From Microbacterium candidum (GTDB lineage Bacteria > Actinomycetota > Actinomycetes > Actinomycetales > Microbacteriaceae), in assembly GCF_030315975.1 (NCBI RefSeq), contig NZ_JASXSZ010000005.1, forward strand, positions 321,623 to 385,622: a DNA stretch of 64,000 nt. Reading direction: 5' to 3'. This document shows positions 7,555 to 16,324 of the stretch, in pieces. The position numbers and the translations under genes were made by a program. Numbering within the stretch: position 1 is the stretch's first letter; each line of letters starts with the position of its first letter. The notes beneath the pieces were generated by a model. It searched no databases. It saw nothing but the letters and a program-made list of their open reading frames with translations, and was not told where the DNA came from.

Positions 7555-9366
7555 TCAGCGTCCGGCGGCGTATCCGAGCATTCCGCGCGGGTTCGCCGCG
7601 GCCCACAGCACGCCCGTCGCGCGGTCGATGCCGACGGCTGACAGCCGGCCGAGCGACCAGTCGCCCGCCACCTCGACGTCGTGGCCGCGACGGCGGAGCT
7701 CCGCGATGACGTCCTCGCCGATGCGCCCCTCCACGACGACGCCGGCAGGCGTCCAGGTGCGGGGCCAGAACGAGTCGATGAGCGCCGTCGTGTGCAGCGA
7801 GGGGGCGTCGATCGCCTGCTGCGGCGTGTAGCCGCCGACGATGAGACGCAGCAGTGCGGGGAGCTGCCATTGATCCTGCTGGTCGCCGCCCGGCGTGCCG
7901 ATGGCCATCACGGCAGCGCCGTCGCGGAGGATGAGCGTCGGGGTGAGCGTCGTGCGCGGGCGGGCGCCCGGGCGGAGCGCGGACGGCGACGACTCGTCGA
8001 GCCATGTCATCTGCAGCCGCGTGCCGAGGCAGAAGCCGAGCGAAGGGATCGTCGGCGACGACTGCAGCCAGCCGCCCGAGGGCGTCACCGCGACGATGTT
8101 GCCCCAGCGGTCGACGACGTCGATGTGGCACGTGTCGCCCCGGGTCTCGCCGGTGCCCTGCACCGTCGGCTCGCCGACGCCGAGAGAGTCGTCGTCATCC
8201 GGGCCGTCGTCGATGCGCAGCGGCGGTCGGAACGGACTCCGTTCGTCGACGTCTCCGGGCCGCCATTCGTGCGACGCATGCGCGCCCAGCTGGGCACGCC
8301 GTGCGGACACGTACTCGTCCGTCAGCAGCGCGTCGACGGATGCGGCGTCGCCGAAGTAGGCGTCGCGATCCGCCAGGGCGAGCTTGAGGGCCTCGACGAC
8401 GTGGTGGGCGCCGAGGCCGGTCGACGGGTCGAGCTCGTCGTCCGGGAGCCCGTCGAGGATCCGGAGCGCCTCGAGGAGCGCGGGACCCTGGGTCCACGCA
8501 TCCGCCTTCGCGACGACATGCCCCCGGAAGGTCGCGGTGACGGCCTCCTCGTATCCGGCGCGGAAGCCGGTGACGTCTTCGGGGCTGATGACGCCCGCGT
8601 GGTCGCCGCCCGTCGAATGACGGTGCGGAGAGGCCACGAACGCGGAGGCCTCCGTTCCGACGATCTCCGCCCACAGGTCGCGCGCGGCGTCGACGGCCGA
8701 CGCCCGATCAGGCACGGCGGCGGAGGCGGCGACGAGCCGCTCGAGCACATCGGCGTATGCCGGATTGCGCACGAGGTCGCCCTCGACGGGCATTCGGCCG
8801 TCGGGCGTCCAGAGCGCTGCCGACGACGGCCAGTGGTCGGTGAACAGGGCGGCCACGCGCGCGATCGTCGCGGCCGCGGTGGGGGACAGCGGGACGCCGG
8901 TGCGCGCGTACGCGATCGTCGGAGCGAGGACGTCGCCGACGGACATCGTTCCGTGGTCGCGCAGCATCAGCAGCCACGCATCCACGGCACCCGGAACCGC
9001 CGCGGCGAGCGCGCCCGCGCCCGGGACGAGATCGAGTCCCTCCGCACGGTAACGCTCGATCGTGGCCCCCGAGGGAGCGGGCCCCTGGCCCATCAGGACG
9101 ACGGGGCGGCCGGGCTCGGCTGCCGTCGCGAAGATGCCGACGAGGTCGCCGCCCGGTCCGTTCAGGTGGGGCTCGACGAGGTGCAGGGCGAATCCGCCCG
9201 CGACGACCGCATCGAACGCGTTCCCCCCGCGCTCGAGGACCCCCTGGGCCACCGCGGTGGCGATCCAGTGGGTGGATGCCGCCATCCCGAACGAGCCGGT
9301 GAGGGTCGGCCGGGTGGTGAACGTGCTCGGCGCTGTGAAGCCCCGGCCGCCCCGCTCGCCGGTCAC
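7555..9366 (-). CDS. Gamma-glutamyltransferase family protein (intracellular form)
   Basis: A 603-residue Ntn-hydrolase. The N-terminal part contains GGNAFDAVVAGGFALHLVEP and NGPGGD. The autoprocessing site is GDTCHIDVVDRWGN with Thr412 as predicted nucleophile, and a PSGGWLQSSPTI loop follows. Related enzymes transfer or hydrolyse gamma-glutamyl groups. No signal peptide is visible, unlike secreted GGTs, so it probably acts in the cytoplasm on gamma-glutamyl peptides or a different N-acyl substrate. The GTG start overlaps the upstream aminopeptidase stop by four bases (GTGA), coupling the two. Substrate uncertain, because actinobacteria make mycothiol rather than glutathione. Confidence 0.87.
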   Translation of the reverse strand: MTGERGGRGFTAPSTFTTRPTLTGSFGMAASTHWIATAVAQGVLERGGNAFDAVVAGGFALHLVEPHLNGPGGDLVGIFATAAEPGRPVVLMGQGPAPSGATIERYRAEGLDLVPGAGALAAAVPGAVDAWLLMLRDHGTMSVGDVLAPTIAYARTGVPLSPTAAATIARVAALFTDHWPSSAALWTPDGRMPVEGDLVRNPAYADVLERLVAASAAVPDRASAVDAARDLWAEIVGTEASAFVASPHRHSTGGDHAGVISPEDVTGFRAGYEEAVTATFRGHVVAKADAWTQGPALLEALRILDGLPDDELDPSTGLGAHHVVEALKLALADRDAYFGDAASVDALLTDEYVSARRAQLGAHASHEWRPGDVDERSPFRPPLRIDDGPDDDDSLGVGEPTVQGTGETRGDTCHIDVVDRWGNIVAVTPSGGWLQSSPTIPSLGFCLGTRLQMTWLDESSPSALRPGARPRTTLTPTLILRDGAAVMAIGTPGGDQQDQWQLPALLRLIVGGYTPQQAIDAPSLHTTALIDSFWPRTWTPAGVVVEGRIGEDVIAELRRRGHDVEVAGDWSLGRLSAVGIDRATGVLWAAANPRGMLGYAAGR

Positions 9367-10778
9367 CCGCGTGCGTCCGCGATCCAGGCCTCGACCTCGT
9401 CCGCGGTGCGCGGGATGCCGGCGGAGAGGTTCACGGGTCCGTCGGCGGTCATGAGGATGTCGTCCTCGATGCGCGCGCCGATGCCGCGGAGTTCCTCCGG
9501 GACGGTGAGGTCGTCGATCTGGAAGTAGAGCCCGGGCTCGATCGTGAACACCATGCCGGGCTCCAGCAGCCCGTCGTAGTACATGTCGCGGCGGGCCTGG
9601 GCGCAGTCGTGCACGTCGATGCCGAGGTGGTGGCTCGTGCCGTGCACCATGTAGCGGCGGTGCTGACCGCCGAGGTCGGCGTCCAGCGCCTCCTCCGGCG
9701 TGACAGGAAGAAGGCCCCACTCGGCGACGCGCCGCGCGATGACATCCATCGCGGCGGCGTGCACGCTGCGGAAGGGCACCCCCGGCTGCGCGGCGGCGAA
9801 TGCGGCGTCGGCGGCCTCGCGCACCGTCTCGTAGACGCGCCGCTGGACCTCGCTGAAGCGGCCCGAGACCGGGAGCGTGCGTGTGATGTCGGCCGTGTAG
9901 AGGCTGTCGACCTCGACGCCTGCATCGATCAGGATGAGGTCGCCCGGCACGACGGCGCCGTCGTTGCGCGTCCAGTGCAGATAGCACGCGTGCGGACCGG
10001 CGGCGGCGATCGTGTCGTAGCCCTCGCCGTTGCCGTCGCTGCGCGCGCGGCGGTGGAAGACGCCCTCGACGACCCGCTCACCACGCGGGTGCTCGATGAT
10101 CGACGGGAGTTCGCGCACGATGTCGTCGAACCCGGCGGCGGTGACGTCGACCGCGAGACGCATCTGCGCGATCTCGTACTCGTCCTTGACGAGCCGCAGC
10201 TCCGACACGACGCGGGTCAGGTTCTCATCCTCGTCGAGGACGAGGTCGCCCTCCTGCTCGTCGAACCCGTCGACGTGGGCCGTGGCGATGCCGAGCTCCA
10301 CCGCGACTGCGCCGAGCGCGCCGCGCGGGCCGATCCAGAACTCGCCGATCGAGTGGTTCGCATAGAACTCGGCAGTCGTGCGGTCGGCGCGCTCGCGGAA
10401 GTAGAGCGTGACGTCGTGGCCGTCCGCCGTGGGATCGAACACGAGCACCGCCCCGGGCTCGGAGTCCGCGCCCCAGCCGGTCAGGTGCGAGAAGGCCGAG
10501 TGCGCACGGAACGCGTAGTCGGTGTCGTTGCTGCGCTGCTTCGCGTCGCCGGCCGGGATCACGAGACGCCTGCCCGGGAACTCGGCGGACACGCGCGCGC
10601 GGCGCGCCGCGGCGAAGGGCGCCTCCGGCCGCTCCGGCGGCGCGGACTCGGGGCGCTCGGCCCAGCCCGTGGAGATCGTGTCGAGGAAGCCCTGCGGGAA
10701 GGGCTGACGCCGATTCGTGTTCGTGTTCTCGGTGGTGTCCGTGGGGGTGCTCGTGGCGCCGTTGCTCGTGCCGGTCAT
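9363..10778 (-). CDS. pepP: Aminopeptidase P family metallopeptidase (Xaa-Pro aminopeptidase)
   Basis: A 471-residue M24 protein with an N-terminal creatinase-like domain (residues 40-215) and a pita-bread catalytic domain. The metal ligands can all be seen: two Asp in DAGVEVDSLYTADITRT, His in VHGTSHHLGIDVHD, Glu in TIEPGLYF and Glu in GARIEDD. It removes N-terminal residues preceding proline. The first 40 residues are Thr/Asn-rich and probably disordered. It is upstream of and coupled to the gamma-glutamyltransferase, suggesting a small peptide-turnover operon. The ATG at MTGTSNG is favoured because the upstream frame runs into the next gene. Confidence 0.92.
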   Translation of the reverse strand: MTGTSNGATSTPTDTTENTNTNRRQPFPQGFLDTISTGWAERPESAPPERPEAPFAAARRARVSAEFPGRRLVIPAGDAKQRSNDTDYAFRAHSAFSHLTGWGADSEPGAVLVFDPTADGHDVTLYFRERADRTTAEFYANHSIGEFWIGPRGALGAVAVELGIATAHVDGFDEQEGDLVLDEDENLTRVVSELRLVKDEYEIAQMRLAVDVTAAGFDDIVRELPSIIEHPRGERVVEGVFHRRARSDGNGEGYDTIAAAGPHACYLHWTRNDGAVVPGDLILIDAGVEVDSLYTADITRTLPVSGRFSEVQRRVYETVREAADAAFAAAQPGVPFRSVHAAAMDVIARRVAEWGLLPVTPEEALDADLGGQHRRYMVHGTSHHLGIDVHDCAQARRDMYYDGLLEPGMVFTIEPGLYFQIDDLTVPEELRGIGARIEDDILMTADGPVNLSAGIPRTADEVEAWIADARG

Positions 10779-10831
10779 CCCTCCATCCTCGCATCCCGCG
10801 CCGGCTGCAGATTCAGCGGGCCGCCGGTGTG

Positions 10832-11851
10832 TCAGGAGGCAGGTTCCAACTGCACGACGAGCGGGCGATGGTCGCTGCCCGACCCGTCGAGCGACTCGAG
10901 CACGACCGATCCGGAGGCGCGCCATGCCGTGGTCGTCATGACATGGTCGATCGGCGATCCGAGCAGCGCGGGCATCGATGTCGGCCAGGTGCCGACGGCG
11001 CCGTTGCCGGTGGACTGTGCGGCATCCGTGCACTTGCCGAGGGTGGCGCCGCCGATGCCGAGACCGGACATGTGGTCGACGGTGGCGTTGAAGTCGCCCG
11101 CCATGATCACGTTGGTCGAGCCGCATTGGTCGGCGAGCCAGCGGAGGTCCGACCGCCACCGGGTGAGGTAGGCCTCGCGAGGGGCGACGGCGTGCGCGGC
11201 GACGACGACGGGACCGCTGCCGTTGACGGGCATCGCGACGACGCTCGGAACCGTGGAGGTGCCGGTCGAGCCGTTCACCGACGACTCCACGACGGAGTAG
11301 TCGCCGAGCCGCGGCGAGATGAGCAGCGTCGTGGAGCTGGCATCCCAGCCGTGCGCGCCGTACTGCGTGTGGTACGCCCACATGCGGTGGTTCATCCCCC
11401 GCATGGCGAGCGCGACCTTCTCCCCGGTGGAGATCGTGGTCTCGGGCAGCGACACGATGTCGGCGTCCATCGCGACGGCGGTCCGCGCGATCGTCTCGGG
11501 GCTCGTCGCCGACCCCGCCGTGTTCCAGGTCAGCACGCGCACGCTCTTCGTGCCCTTCGCCGGCAGCGCGTCGGCGCCGACGCCGCGGACGAGGAGGATC
11601 GCGCCGCCGGCGATGGCCGCGAGGGCGACGACGATCGCCAGCGCCAACGCGATCGGACGCACCGGACGGATCAGCGCGAGCAGCAGCAGGAGGATCATCA
11701 GGGCGATGCAGACCGCGACGTCGACGCCGCGGAACGCGATCGTCTGCGCGAACGGGTACGTGCGCTCGAGCTTCAGGATCTGCGGCCACGTGAGCAGCAG
11801 GGCCGCGGCCGCGCACACGAGCGCGGCGATCACTCCCAGGACGCGCAGCAC
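10832..11851 (-). CDS. Membrane-anchored endonuclease/exonuclease/phosphatase (EEP) family protein
   Basis: A 339-residue protein with three membrane helices in the first 95 residues and a C-terminal EEP domain facing outside. Catalytic motifs are VLTWNTAG, the ETTIS metal-site region, AGDFNAT and SDHRPLVVQL. Such anchored EEP proteins act on extracellular phosphodiesters such as nucleic acid or phospholipid. The GTG start has TAGAGT seven bases upstream and looks leaderless. It precedes pepP on the same strand with a 53-base gap, so read-through is possible. Confidence 0.85.
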   Translation of the reverse strand: MLRVLGVIAALVCAAAALLLTWPQILKLERTYPFAQTIAFRGVDVAVCIALMILLLLLALIRPVRPIALALAIVVALAAIAGGAILLVRGVGADALPAKGTKSVRVLTWNTAGSATSPETIARTAVAMDADIVSLPETTISTGEKVALAMRGMNHRMWAYHTQYGAHGWDASSTTLLISPRLGDYSVVESSVNGSTGTSTVPSVVAMPVNGSGPVVVAAHAVAPREAYLTRWRSDLRWLADQCGSTNVIMAGDFNATVDHMSGLGIGGATLGKCTDAAQSTGNGAVGTWPTSMPALLGSPIDHVMTTTAWRASGSVVLESLDGSGSDHRPLVVQLEPAS

Positions 11852-11858
11852 AGTCGAG

Positions 11859-11864
11859 ACTCTA
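11859..11864 (-). promoter_or_regulatory. -10 box TAGAGT of the leaderless EEP gene
   Basis: Read leftward, TAGAGT lies seven bases before the GTG start and no Shine-Dalgarno sequence is present. Confidence 0.5.
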
Positions 11865-11934
11865 GGCGAGCAGGCTGTGCAACGAATGGATGGCGCCTCC
11901 CTGCGCCCTGCGCGAAGCCCGAGGCGCAGCCCGA

Positions 11935-11940
11935 TACGCT
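11935..11940 (+). promoter_or_regulatory. -10 box TACGCT of the PHP-domain gene
   Basis: TACGCT, then CGGAGG, then ATG. The six-base gap fits a leaderless start, yet CGGAGG could also act as a ribosome site placed too close, so both readings remain open. Confidence 0.45.
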
Positions 11941-11946
11941 CGGAGG

Positions 11947-12810
11947 ATGGTGAGCGGGCAGAGGTTCGAGGGACCGAGCGACCTCCACCTGCACTCGGTC
12001 GTCTCCGACGGCACCGAGACGCCCGCCGCAGTCATCGCGGCGGCCCACGCTCACGGTCTGCGCACCGTCGCCCTCACCGATCACGACACGACATCGGGAT
12101 GGGCCGAGGCCGCGGAGGCGGCGACGTCTCTCGGGATGACGTTCCTCCCGGGCATGGAGCTGTCCGCACGGCACGAATGGCGCAGCGTCCATGTCCTCGC
12201 GTACCTCGTCGACCCCGACGATGCCGACCTCCGCGCGATGACCGAGCGCATCCGCGCGTCGCGCCTCACGCGCGCGCAGGTGATGGCAGAGCGCATCGGG
12301 CGCGACTACGACCTGACGTGGGACGACATCGTCGCCCAGACGGCTGCGGGGACGACGGTCGGTCGCCCGCACATCGCGGATGCCCTGGTCGCCCGAGGCT
12401 ACGTCCGCGACCGCACGGAGGCGTTCGCCGGCATCCTGAGCCCCCGCAGCGACTACTACGTCGCGCTGTTCGCGCCCGACCCGGTCACGGCGGTGACGCT
12501 CGTCGCCGGAGCCGGGGGAGTGCCCATCATCGCGCACCCCGCGGGGCGCGCGGGTGTCCTTCCGCGAGCGCTGCTCGATCGGATGCTGGGCGCAGGCCTC
12601 GCCGGGTTCGAGCTGGCCCACCGGGAGAACACCGAGGAGGGTGTCCGCATCCTCGGGCGTCTCGTCGCGGACCACGACCTGATCGTCACGGGATCCAGCG
12701 ACTACCACGGGCTGGGCAAGCCGAACGTCCCCGGCGAGAACACGACGAGCGACGAGATGGTCGCCCGCATCATCGCCCGCGCAACGGGAAGCGCCCCCGT
12801 CTATCCGTAG
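11947..12810 (+). CDS. PHP-domain phosphoesterase (YciV/RNase AM-like)
   Basis: A 287-residue PHP-fold enzyme. Metal ligands appear as DLHLHSVVSDGTETP (residues 12-26), LTDHDTTSG, GMELS, IAHPAGR and SSDYHG. The insertion domain after ELS is typical of YciV/TrpH proteins, which hydrolyse 3',5'-nucleoside bisphosphates and trim RNA 5' ends. An RNA- or nucleotide-turnover role is therefore likely. It is divergent from the EEP gene. The last codons form the left arm of the downstream terminator hairpin. Confidence 0.87.
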   Translation: MVSGQRFEGPSDLHLHSVVSDGTETPAAVIAAAHAHGLRTVALTDHDTTSGWAEAAEAATSLGMTFLPGMELSARHEWRSVHVLAYLVDPDDADLRAMTERIRASRLTRAQVMAERIGRDYDLTWDDIVAQTAAGTTVGRPHIADALVARGYVRDRTEAFAGILSPRSDYYVALFAPDPVTAVTLVAGAGGVPIIAHPAGRAGVLPRALLDRMLGAGLAGFELAHRENTEEGVRILGRLVADHDLIVTGSSDYHGLGKPNVPGENTTSDEMVARIIARATGSAPVYP

Positions 12811-12825
12811 AGAGGACGAGGGCGC
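12791..12825. terminator. Terminator hairpin overlapping the PHP gene end
   Basis: GCGCCCCCGTC (12791-12801, inside the last codons) pairs with GACGAGGGCGC (12815-12825) with one mismatch, between two convergent genes. There is no T-run, as is common in high-GC actinobacteria. Confidence 0.5.
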
Positions 12826-12842
12826 TCCGTCGGGCGGTCAGC

Positions 12843-13226
12843 TCAGCTGAGCGCCTTGGCCTTCAGCTGGTCGTACTCGGCCTGCGTGATGGAGCCGGCG
12901 TCGAGCAGCTCCTTCGCGTGGGCGATCTCCTCGCTGGGGCTCTTCGAGCCGGCCACCTGACGGATGTACGCGTCGGTGTCGCTCTGCACCTGCACGGCCT
13001 CCTTGACGCTGCGCTCCGCCATGCCGCGGCCGCGCGCGATGAGGTAGATCAGCGCCGTGAGGAACGGCACGAAGATCAGGAAGATGATCCACAGTGCCTT
13101 CCACCAGCCGTTGAGCTTGTGGTCACGGAAGAGGTCGCCGATGATCGAGAAGAGGACCATCAGGTAGGCGATGAAGACGAACGACCACAGGAAGATCCAG
13201 ATGATGTCCCCGATGTTTGACCCCAT
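12843..13226 (-). CDS. Small membrane protein with PLD-nuclease-N-like helices and a SHOCT domain
   Basis: A 127-residue protein with two to three membrane helices (residues 8-32 and 43-63, the second in the phospholipase-D-nuclease N-terminal style, WWKALWIIFLIFVPF). The C-terminal 30 residues form a SHOCT motif (EEIAHAKELLDAGSITQAEYDQ). SHOCT modules are small oligomerisation or adaptor helices of unclear function. The ATG is preceded by AAGGAGT. Function not known. Confidence 0.85.
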   Translation of the reverse strand: MGSNIGDIIWIFLWSFVFIAYLMVLFSIIGDLFRDHKLNGWWKALWIIFLIFVPFLTALIYLIARGRGMAERSVKEAVQVQSDTDAYIRQVAGSKSPSEEIAHAKELLDAGSITQAEYDQLKAKALS

Positions 13227-13313
13227 TGATACTCCTTAAAGAGTGTGATGCCGCAGAACGCGGTGTTCAGGTCGGCTGAAACTGCCGATACAGCGATTAT
13301 TGCGCGTTTGCAC

Positions 13314-13344
13314 GGCGTTCTCCCATTTTCGACGGGAGAACGCC
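13314..13344 (-). terminator. Terminator of the DEAD-box helicase gene
   Basis: A perfect 11-bp stem GGCGTTCTCCC / GGGAGAACGCC with a nine-base A/T-containing loop, 28 bases past the helicase stop codon read leftward. Confidence 0.75.
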
Positions 13345-13372
13345 GAACGCGGTTCGCTTTCCTGAGGCCCGG

Positions 13373-14881
13373 TCAGGCCGCGGTACCGCCCTCGGGGCGC
13401 GGGGCCCGGCGGCGACGACGACGCCGCGGGGCGGGACGGCCGTCGTGGTGCTCCTTGCCGCTGCCGTCGTGTGTCCCGGTGCCGTCGACCGCGGCCTCGC
13501 CGGATGCTGCGGCAGGGGCCGCCGCATCCGTCTCCGCTGCGCCCGCGGCATCCGTCTCGAACGTCGATCCCACGCGCTCGCCGCCGCGCGTGCGGCGCCG
13601 ACGACGGCGCGTCGTGCCTTCCGAGGCTCCCTCGGCCGCCGCGTCCGCCGCGCTCTGGGGCTTGCGCTCCTTCGCGGGCGCGGAAGCCTTCGGAGCGCTC
13701 GCGATGCGGCCCTTCGTGCCCTCGGGGATGTCGAGGTCCGCGTACAGGTGCGGGCTCGACGAGTACGTCTCGACCGGATCGGGCTGACCGAAGTCGAGCG
13801 CACGGTTGATGAGGGCCCACTTGTGCAGGTCCTCCCAGTCGACGAACGTCACGGCGATGCCGGTCTTGCCGGCGCGGCCCGTGCGGCCGGCGCGGTGCAG
13901 GTACGTCTTGTCGTCGTCGGGGACGGTGTGGTTGATGACGTGCGTGACGTCGTCGACGTCGATGCCGCGGGCGGCGACATCCGTCGCGATCAGCACATCG
14001 CGCTTGCCCGCCTTGAACGCGGCCATCGAGCGCTCGCGCGACTCCTGGCTCATGTCGCCGTGCACCGCTGCCGCGTTGAACCCGCGGTCGCCGAGCTCGT
14101 CGACCAGGCGCTGGGCGGCGCGCTTGGTGCGGGTGAAGATCACCGTCTTGCCGCGGCCTTCGGACTGCAGGATGCGGGCGATGACCTCGTCCTTGTCGAG
14201 CGAGTGCGCGCGGTAGACGAGGTGGCGGATGTTCGCCTGCATGAGGCCCTCGTCGGGATCGGTCGCACGGATGTGGATCGGGTTCGACATGAAGCGGCGC
14301 GCCAGCGCGATGATCGGGCCGGGCATCGTCGCCGAGAACAGCTGCGTGTGTCGGACGGCCGGGACCTTCGCGAAGATCTTCTCGATGTCGGGGAGGAAGC
14401 CGAGGTCGAGCATCTTGTCGGCCTCGTCGAGGACCACCTCGGTGGCGTTCGACAGGTCGAGCAGCCGCTGCCCGGCGAGGTCGATGAGACGGCCGGGCGT
14501 GCCGACGACGATCTGCGCGCCGGCCTTGAGCTGCTCGATCTGGCCCTCGTAGGCCTTGCCTCCGTAGATCGCCACGACGCTCGTCGGGCGGTTGGCCGTC
14601 AGCATGTCGATGTCCTCGTAGACCTGCACTGCGAGCTCACGCGTCGGCACGACGATGAGCGCCTTGACCCCCGGCGCAGGGTCGGCGCCGAGGCGCTGCA
14701 CGACGGGGATGCCGAAGCCGAAGGTCTTGCCGGTGCCGGTCTTGGCCTGGCCGATGATGTCCTGGCCGGGGAGGCCGAGGGGGATCGTCTGCTCCTGGAT
14801 GGGGAACGCGTCGACGATGCCCTTGGAGGCGAGCGAGTCGACGATGTCCTGGTCGACGCCGAGGTCGGCGAAGGTCGTCAC
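13373..14881 (-). CDS. DEAD-box ATP-dependent RNA helicase (RhlE-like)
   Basis: A 502-residue helicase with the Q motif (FPIQEQTIPLGL), motif I AKTGTGKT, Ia PTRELAVQV, GG and TPGRL, motif II DEAD, motif III SAT, and motif VI HRAGRTGRAG with ARGID before it. The last 120 residues are a disordered tail with two arginine clusters (RRRRRRTRGGER and PRRRRRRRAPRP), usual for RNA binding. It remodels RNA duplexes in ribosome assembly or mRNA decay. It corresponds to Rv3211 by position beside the ferritin-like gene. Translation begins at GTG with only a weak CAGG ribosome site. Confidence 0.93.
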   Translation of the reverse strand: MTTFADLGVDQDIVDSLASKGIVDAFPIQEQTIPLGLPGQDIIGQAKTGTGKTFGFGIPVVQRLGADPAPGVKALIVVPTRELAVQVYEDIDMLTANRPTSVVAIYGGKAYEGQIEQLKAGAQIVVGTPGRLIDLAGQRLLDLSNATEVVLDEADKMLDLGFLPDIEKIFAKVPAVRHTQLFSATMPGPIIALARRFMSNPIHIRATDPDEGLMQANIRHLVYRAHSLDKDEVIARILQSEGRGKTVIFTRTKRAAQRLVDELGDRGFNAAAVHGDMSQESRERSMAAFKAGKRDVLIATDVAARGIDVDDVTHVINHTVPDDDKTYLHRAGRTGRAGKTGIAVTFVDWEDLHKWALINRALDFGQPDPVETYSSSPHLYADLDIPEGTKGRIASAPKASAPAKERKPQSAADAAAEGASEGTTRRRRRRTRGGERVGSTFETDAAGAAETDAAAPAAASGEAAVDGTGTHDGSGKEHHDGRPAPRRRRRRRAPRPEGGTAA

Positions 14882-14904
14882 GATATGAACCTGTTCACAT
14901 GAGG

Positions 14905-14923
14905 GCGGCGCCCGAGGCGCCGC
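14905..14923 (-). promoter_or_regulatory. GC hairpin in the helicase 5' untranslated region
   Basis: A perfect 8-bp stem (GCGGCGCC / GGCGCCGC) with a three-base loop, 24 bases upstream of the helicase start. If transcribed it would be a stable leader structure that the helicase itself could unwind. Confidence 0.4.
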
Positions 14924-15029
14924 GGCGATTGATCCACGCCCTTCATCTGCGCAGGCGCGGGGCCCCGATCCGATGCCGGGGCGGCTACCAGGATACCGGG
15001 ATGAGCCGGTGAGCCCGGGAATGCGCCCC

Positions 15030-15035
15030 TAAGGT
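15030..15035 (+). promoter_or_regulatory. -10 box TAAGGT of the leaderless ferritin-like gene
   Basis: TAAGGT is followed by six bases and the ATG; no ribosome site is present. Confidence 0.55.
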
Positions 15036-15041
15036 GGATGC

Positions 15042-15755
15042 ATGTGGGAATGGCTGCGCCGGAATCGTGAGCCCCGACGCACTCTCCGCGTGCGATCGAG
15101 GGACGAAGCATCCGACGCCACGCTCGTCGATTTCGCGGAGCTCGCGCCCGACGTCGACACGTTCCTGGGGCAGGCCGCGTACCTGCAGCTCGGCTTCTTC
15201 GAGACGATCAGCGAGCTGATCACGGCGACGCCGGGGCTCGCCGACAAGGAGGCGCTGTCCGGCGCCGCCGGCGCCGCGCTGCGCAAGCACGAGGAGCTCG
15301 TCGCCCTCATCCGGGCGGACGGCGACGACCCGACGGAGCTGATGCTCCCCTTCCGCGAGCCCCTCGACGCCTTCCGCACCGCGACGCACGGTCTGCGCAC
15401 TCAGGAGACCATGCTCTCGGTCCACATCACGGCGGGCATGCTCGACGACTTCTACCTCGCCCTCGCCTCGAGCTATGGCGAGACGGGTCGCCAGGTCGCC
15501 CGCATCCTCCGCTCCGGCGACGATCGCCAGGCGATCGTCGACATCGTGACGCGCACGATCGCGAGCGATGCGGAATGGGCCTCGCTGCTGTCGCTGTGGG
15601 GACGGCGCCTGGTCGGCGACACGCTGCTCATCGCCCGCGCTGCGCTCGCGCCTGTGCGCCTCGACGAGGCGGAGGAGAAGCAGGTGGAGCCGGTCTTCAC
15701 CGAGCTGCTCGCCGCTCACGAGCGGCGGATGGCGGCGATGGGGCTCGCCGCGTAA
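15042..15755 (+). CDS. Ferritin-like fold protein (MiaE-like, Rv3210c type)
   Basis: A 237-residue, mostly helical protein matching the actinobacterial ferritin-like family annotated after tRNA-hydroxylase MiaE. Long helices run from residues 40-60 (DVDTFLGQAAYLQLGFFE), 70-100 and 130-160, and a conserved-looking SLWGRRLVGDTLLIARAAL lies near the end. A full four-Glu/two-His di-iron set cannot be read with confidence, so enzyme activity is unproven. Its place next to the DEAD-box gene and just before DUF3107 copies M. tuberculosis. Probable leaderless start. Confidence 0.82.
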   Translation: MWEWLRRNREPRRTLRVRSRDEASDATLVDFAELAPDVDTFLGQAAYLQLGFFETISELITATPGLADKEALSGAAGAALRKHEELVALIRADGDDPTELMLPFREPLDAFRTATHGLRTQETMLSVHITAGMLDDFYLALASSYGETGRQVARILRSGDDRQAIVDIVTRTIASDAEWASLLSLWGRRLVGDTLLIARAALAPVRLDEAEEKQVEPVFTELLAAHERRMAAMGLAA

Positions 15756-15785
15756 CGCTGTCGCGCCGGATGCGGCGCTCCCGCG

Positions 15786-16073
15786 TCAGACGAGGTGCAG
15801 CCGGAGACGCTCCGCCCGGTCGTGCCGACGGCGGATCGCCGTGAGCCCGACGACGAGCGGGTAGAGGATGAACGGCGCCGCGAGCGACCACGCCCACAGC
15901 CAACCGTTGTCGACCTTCAGACCCGCCCACGTGAGGGCGAGCCACACCGCGCCGCCGATCACGGCACCCGCGATCGGAACGAGCGCGACGCCGCGCGTGC
16001 CACGGCCGGGCAGCGTCAGGTGCACGAGACCGCCGACGGCGGCCCCGAACAGGAATGCCAGGAGGATCTGCAC
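15786..16073 (-). CDS. Small membrane protein, unknown function
   Basis: A 95-residue protein with three hydrophobic helices (ILLAFLFGAAVGGLVHLTL, an IAGAVIGGAVWLALTW segment, and LAAPFILYPLVVGLTAI) and a basic C-terminal tail. The GTG start is chosen because it lies one base past the DUF3107 stop, so the two are probably translated from one message. No recognised family. Similar small membrane proteins next to DUF3107 may occur in related genomes, which is inference. Confidence 0.72.
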   Translation of the reverse strand: MQILLAFLFGAAVGGLVHLTLPGRGTRGVALVPIAGAVIGGAVWLALTWAGLKVDNGWLWAWSLAAPFILYPLVVGLTAIRRRHDRAERLRLHLV

Positions 16074-16074
16074 G

Positions 16075-16299
16075 TCAGGCCACGAATCCGACGCGGCGCG
16101 ACTCCTCGGTGCCGAGCTCGACGTAGGCGAGGCCGGCGGTCGGCACGATGTAGGTCGTGCCCTTCGCGTCGGCGAGGGTGATGTGCGTCGCCTTCGCGTC
16201 GAGGGCGTCGGCGAGGGCCTGCTTGACCGTCTCGGCCGAGTCGTTCGTCTCGAAGTTGAGCTCACGGCCGGTGTTCGCGATGCCGATGCGGATCTCCAC
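16075..16299 (-). CDS. DUF3107 family protein (Rv3208A/TB9.4-like)
   Basis: A 74-residue protein starting MEIRIGIANTGREL, the family signature, and ending with the conserved VPTAGLAYVELG segment. The function is unknown and it is conserved across actinobacteria. The GTG start has AAAGGGA about five bases upstream. It is divergent from adnA; in mycobacteria a TetR gene lies between this gene and adnA, but it is absent here. Confidence 0.88.
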   Translation of the reverse strand: MEIRIGIANTGRELNFETNDSAETVKQALADALDAKATHITLADAKGTTYIVPTAGLAYVELGTEESRRVGFVA

Positions 16300-16324
16300 G
16301 GCGGTCCCTTTCTGCAGAGTCGAC

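Noticed and set aside
14886..14897. TGAACCTGTTCA as a LexA/SOS box near the DEAD-box gene
   Set aside because: The spacer between GAAC and GTTC is two bases; the actinobacterial SOS box needs four.
15763..15778. GCGCC/GGCGC hairpin between the ferritin-like and small membrane genes as a terminator
   Set aside because: The stem is only five pairs with no T-run, too weak to call.
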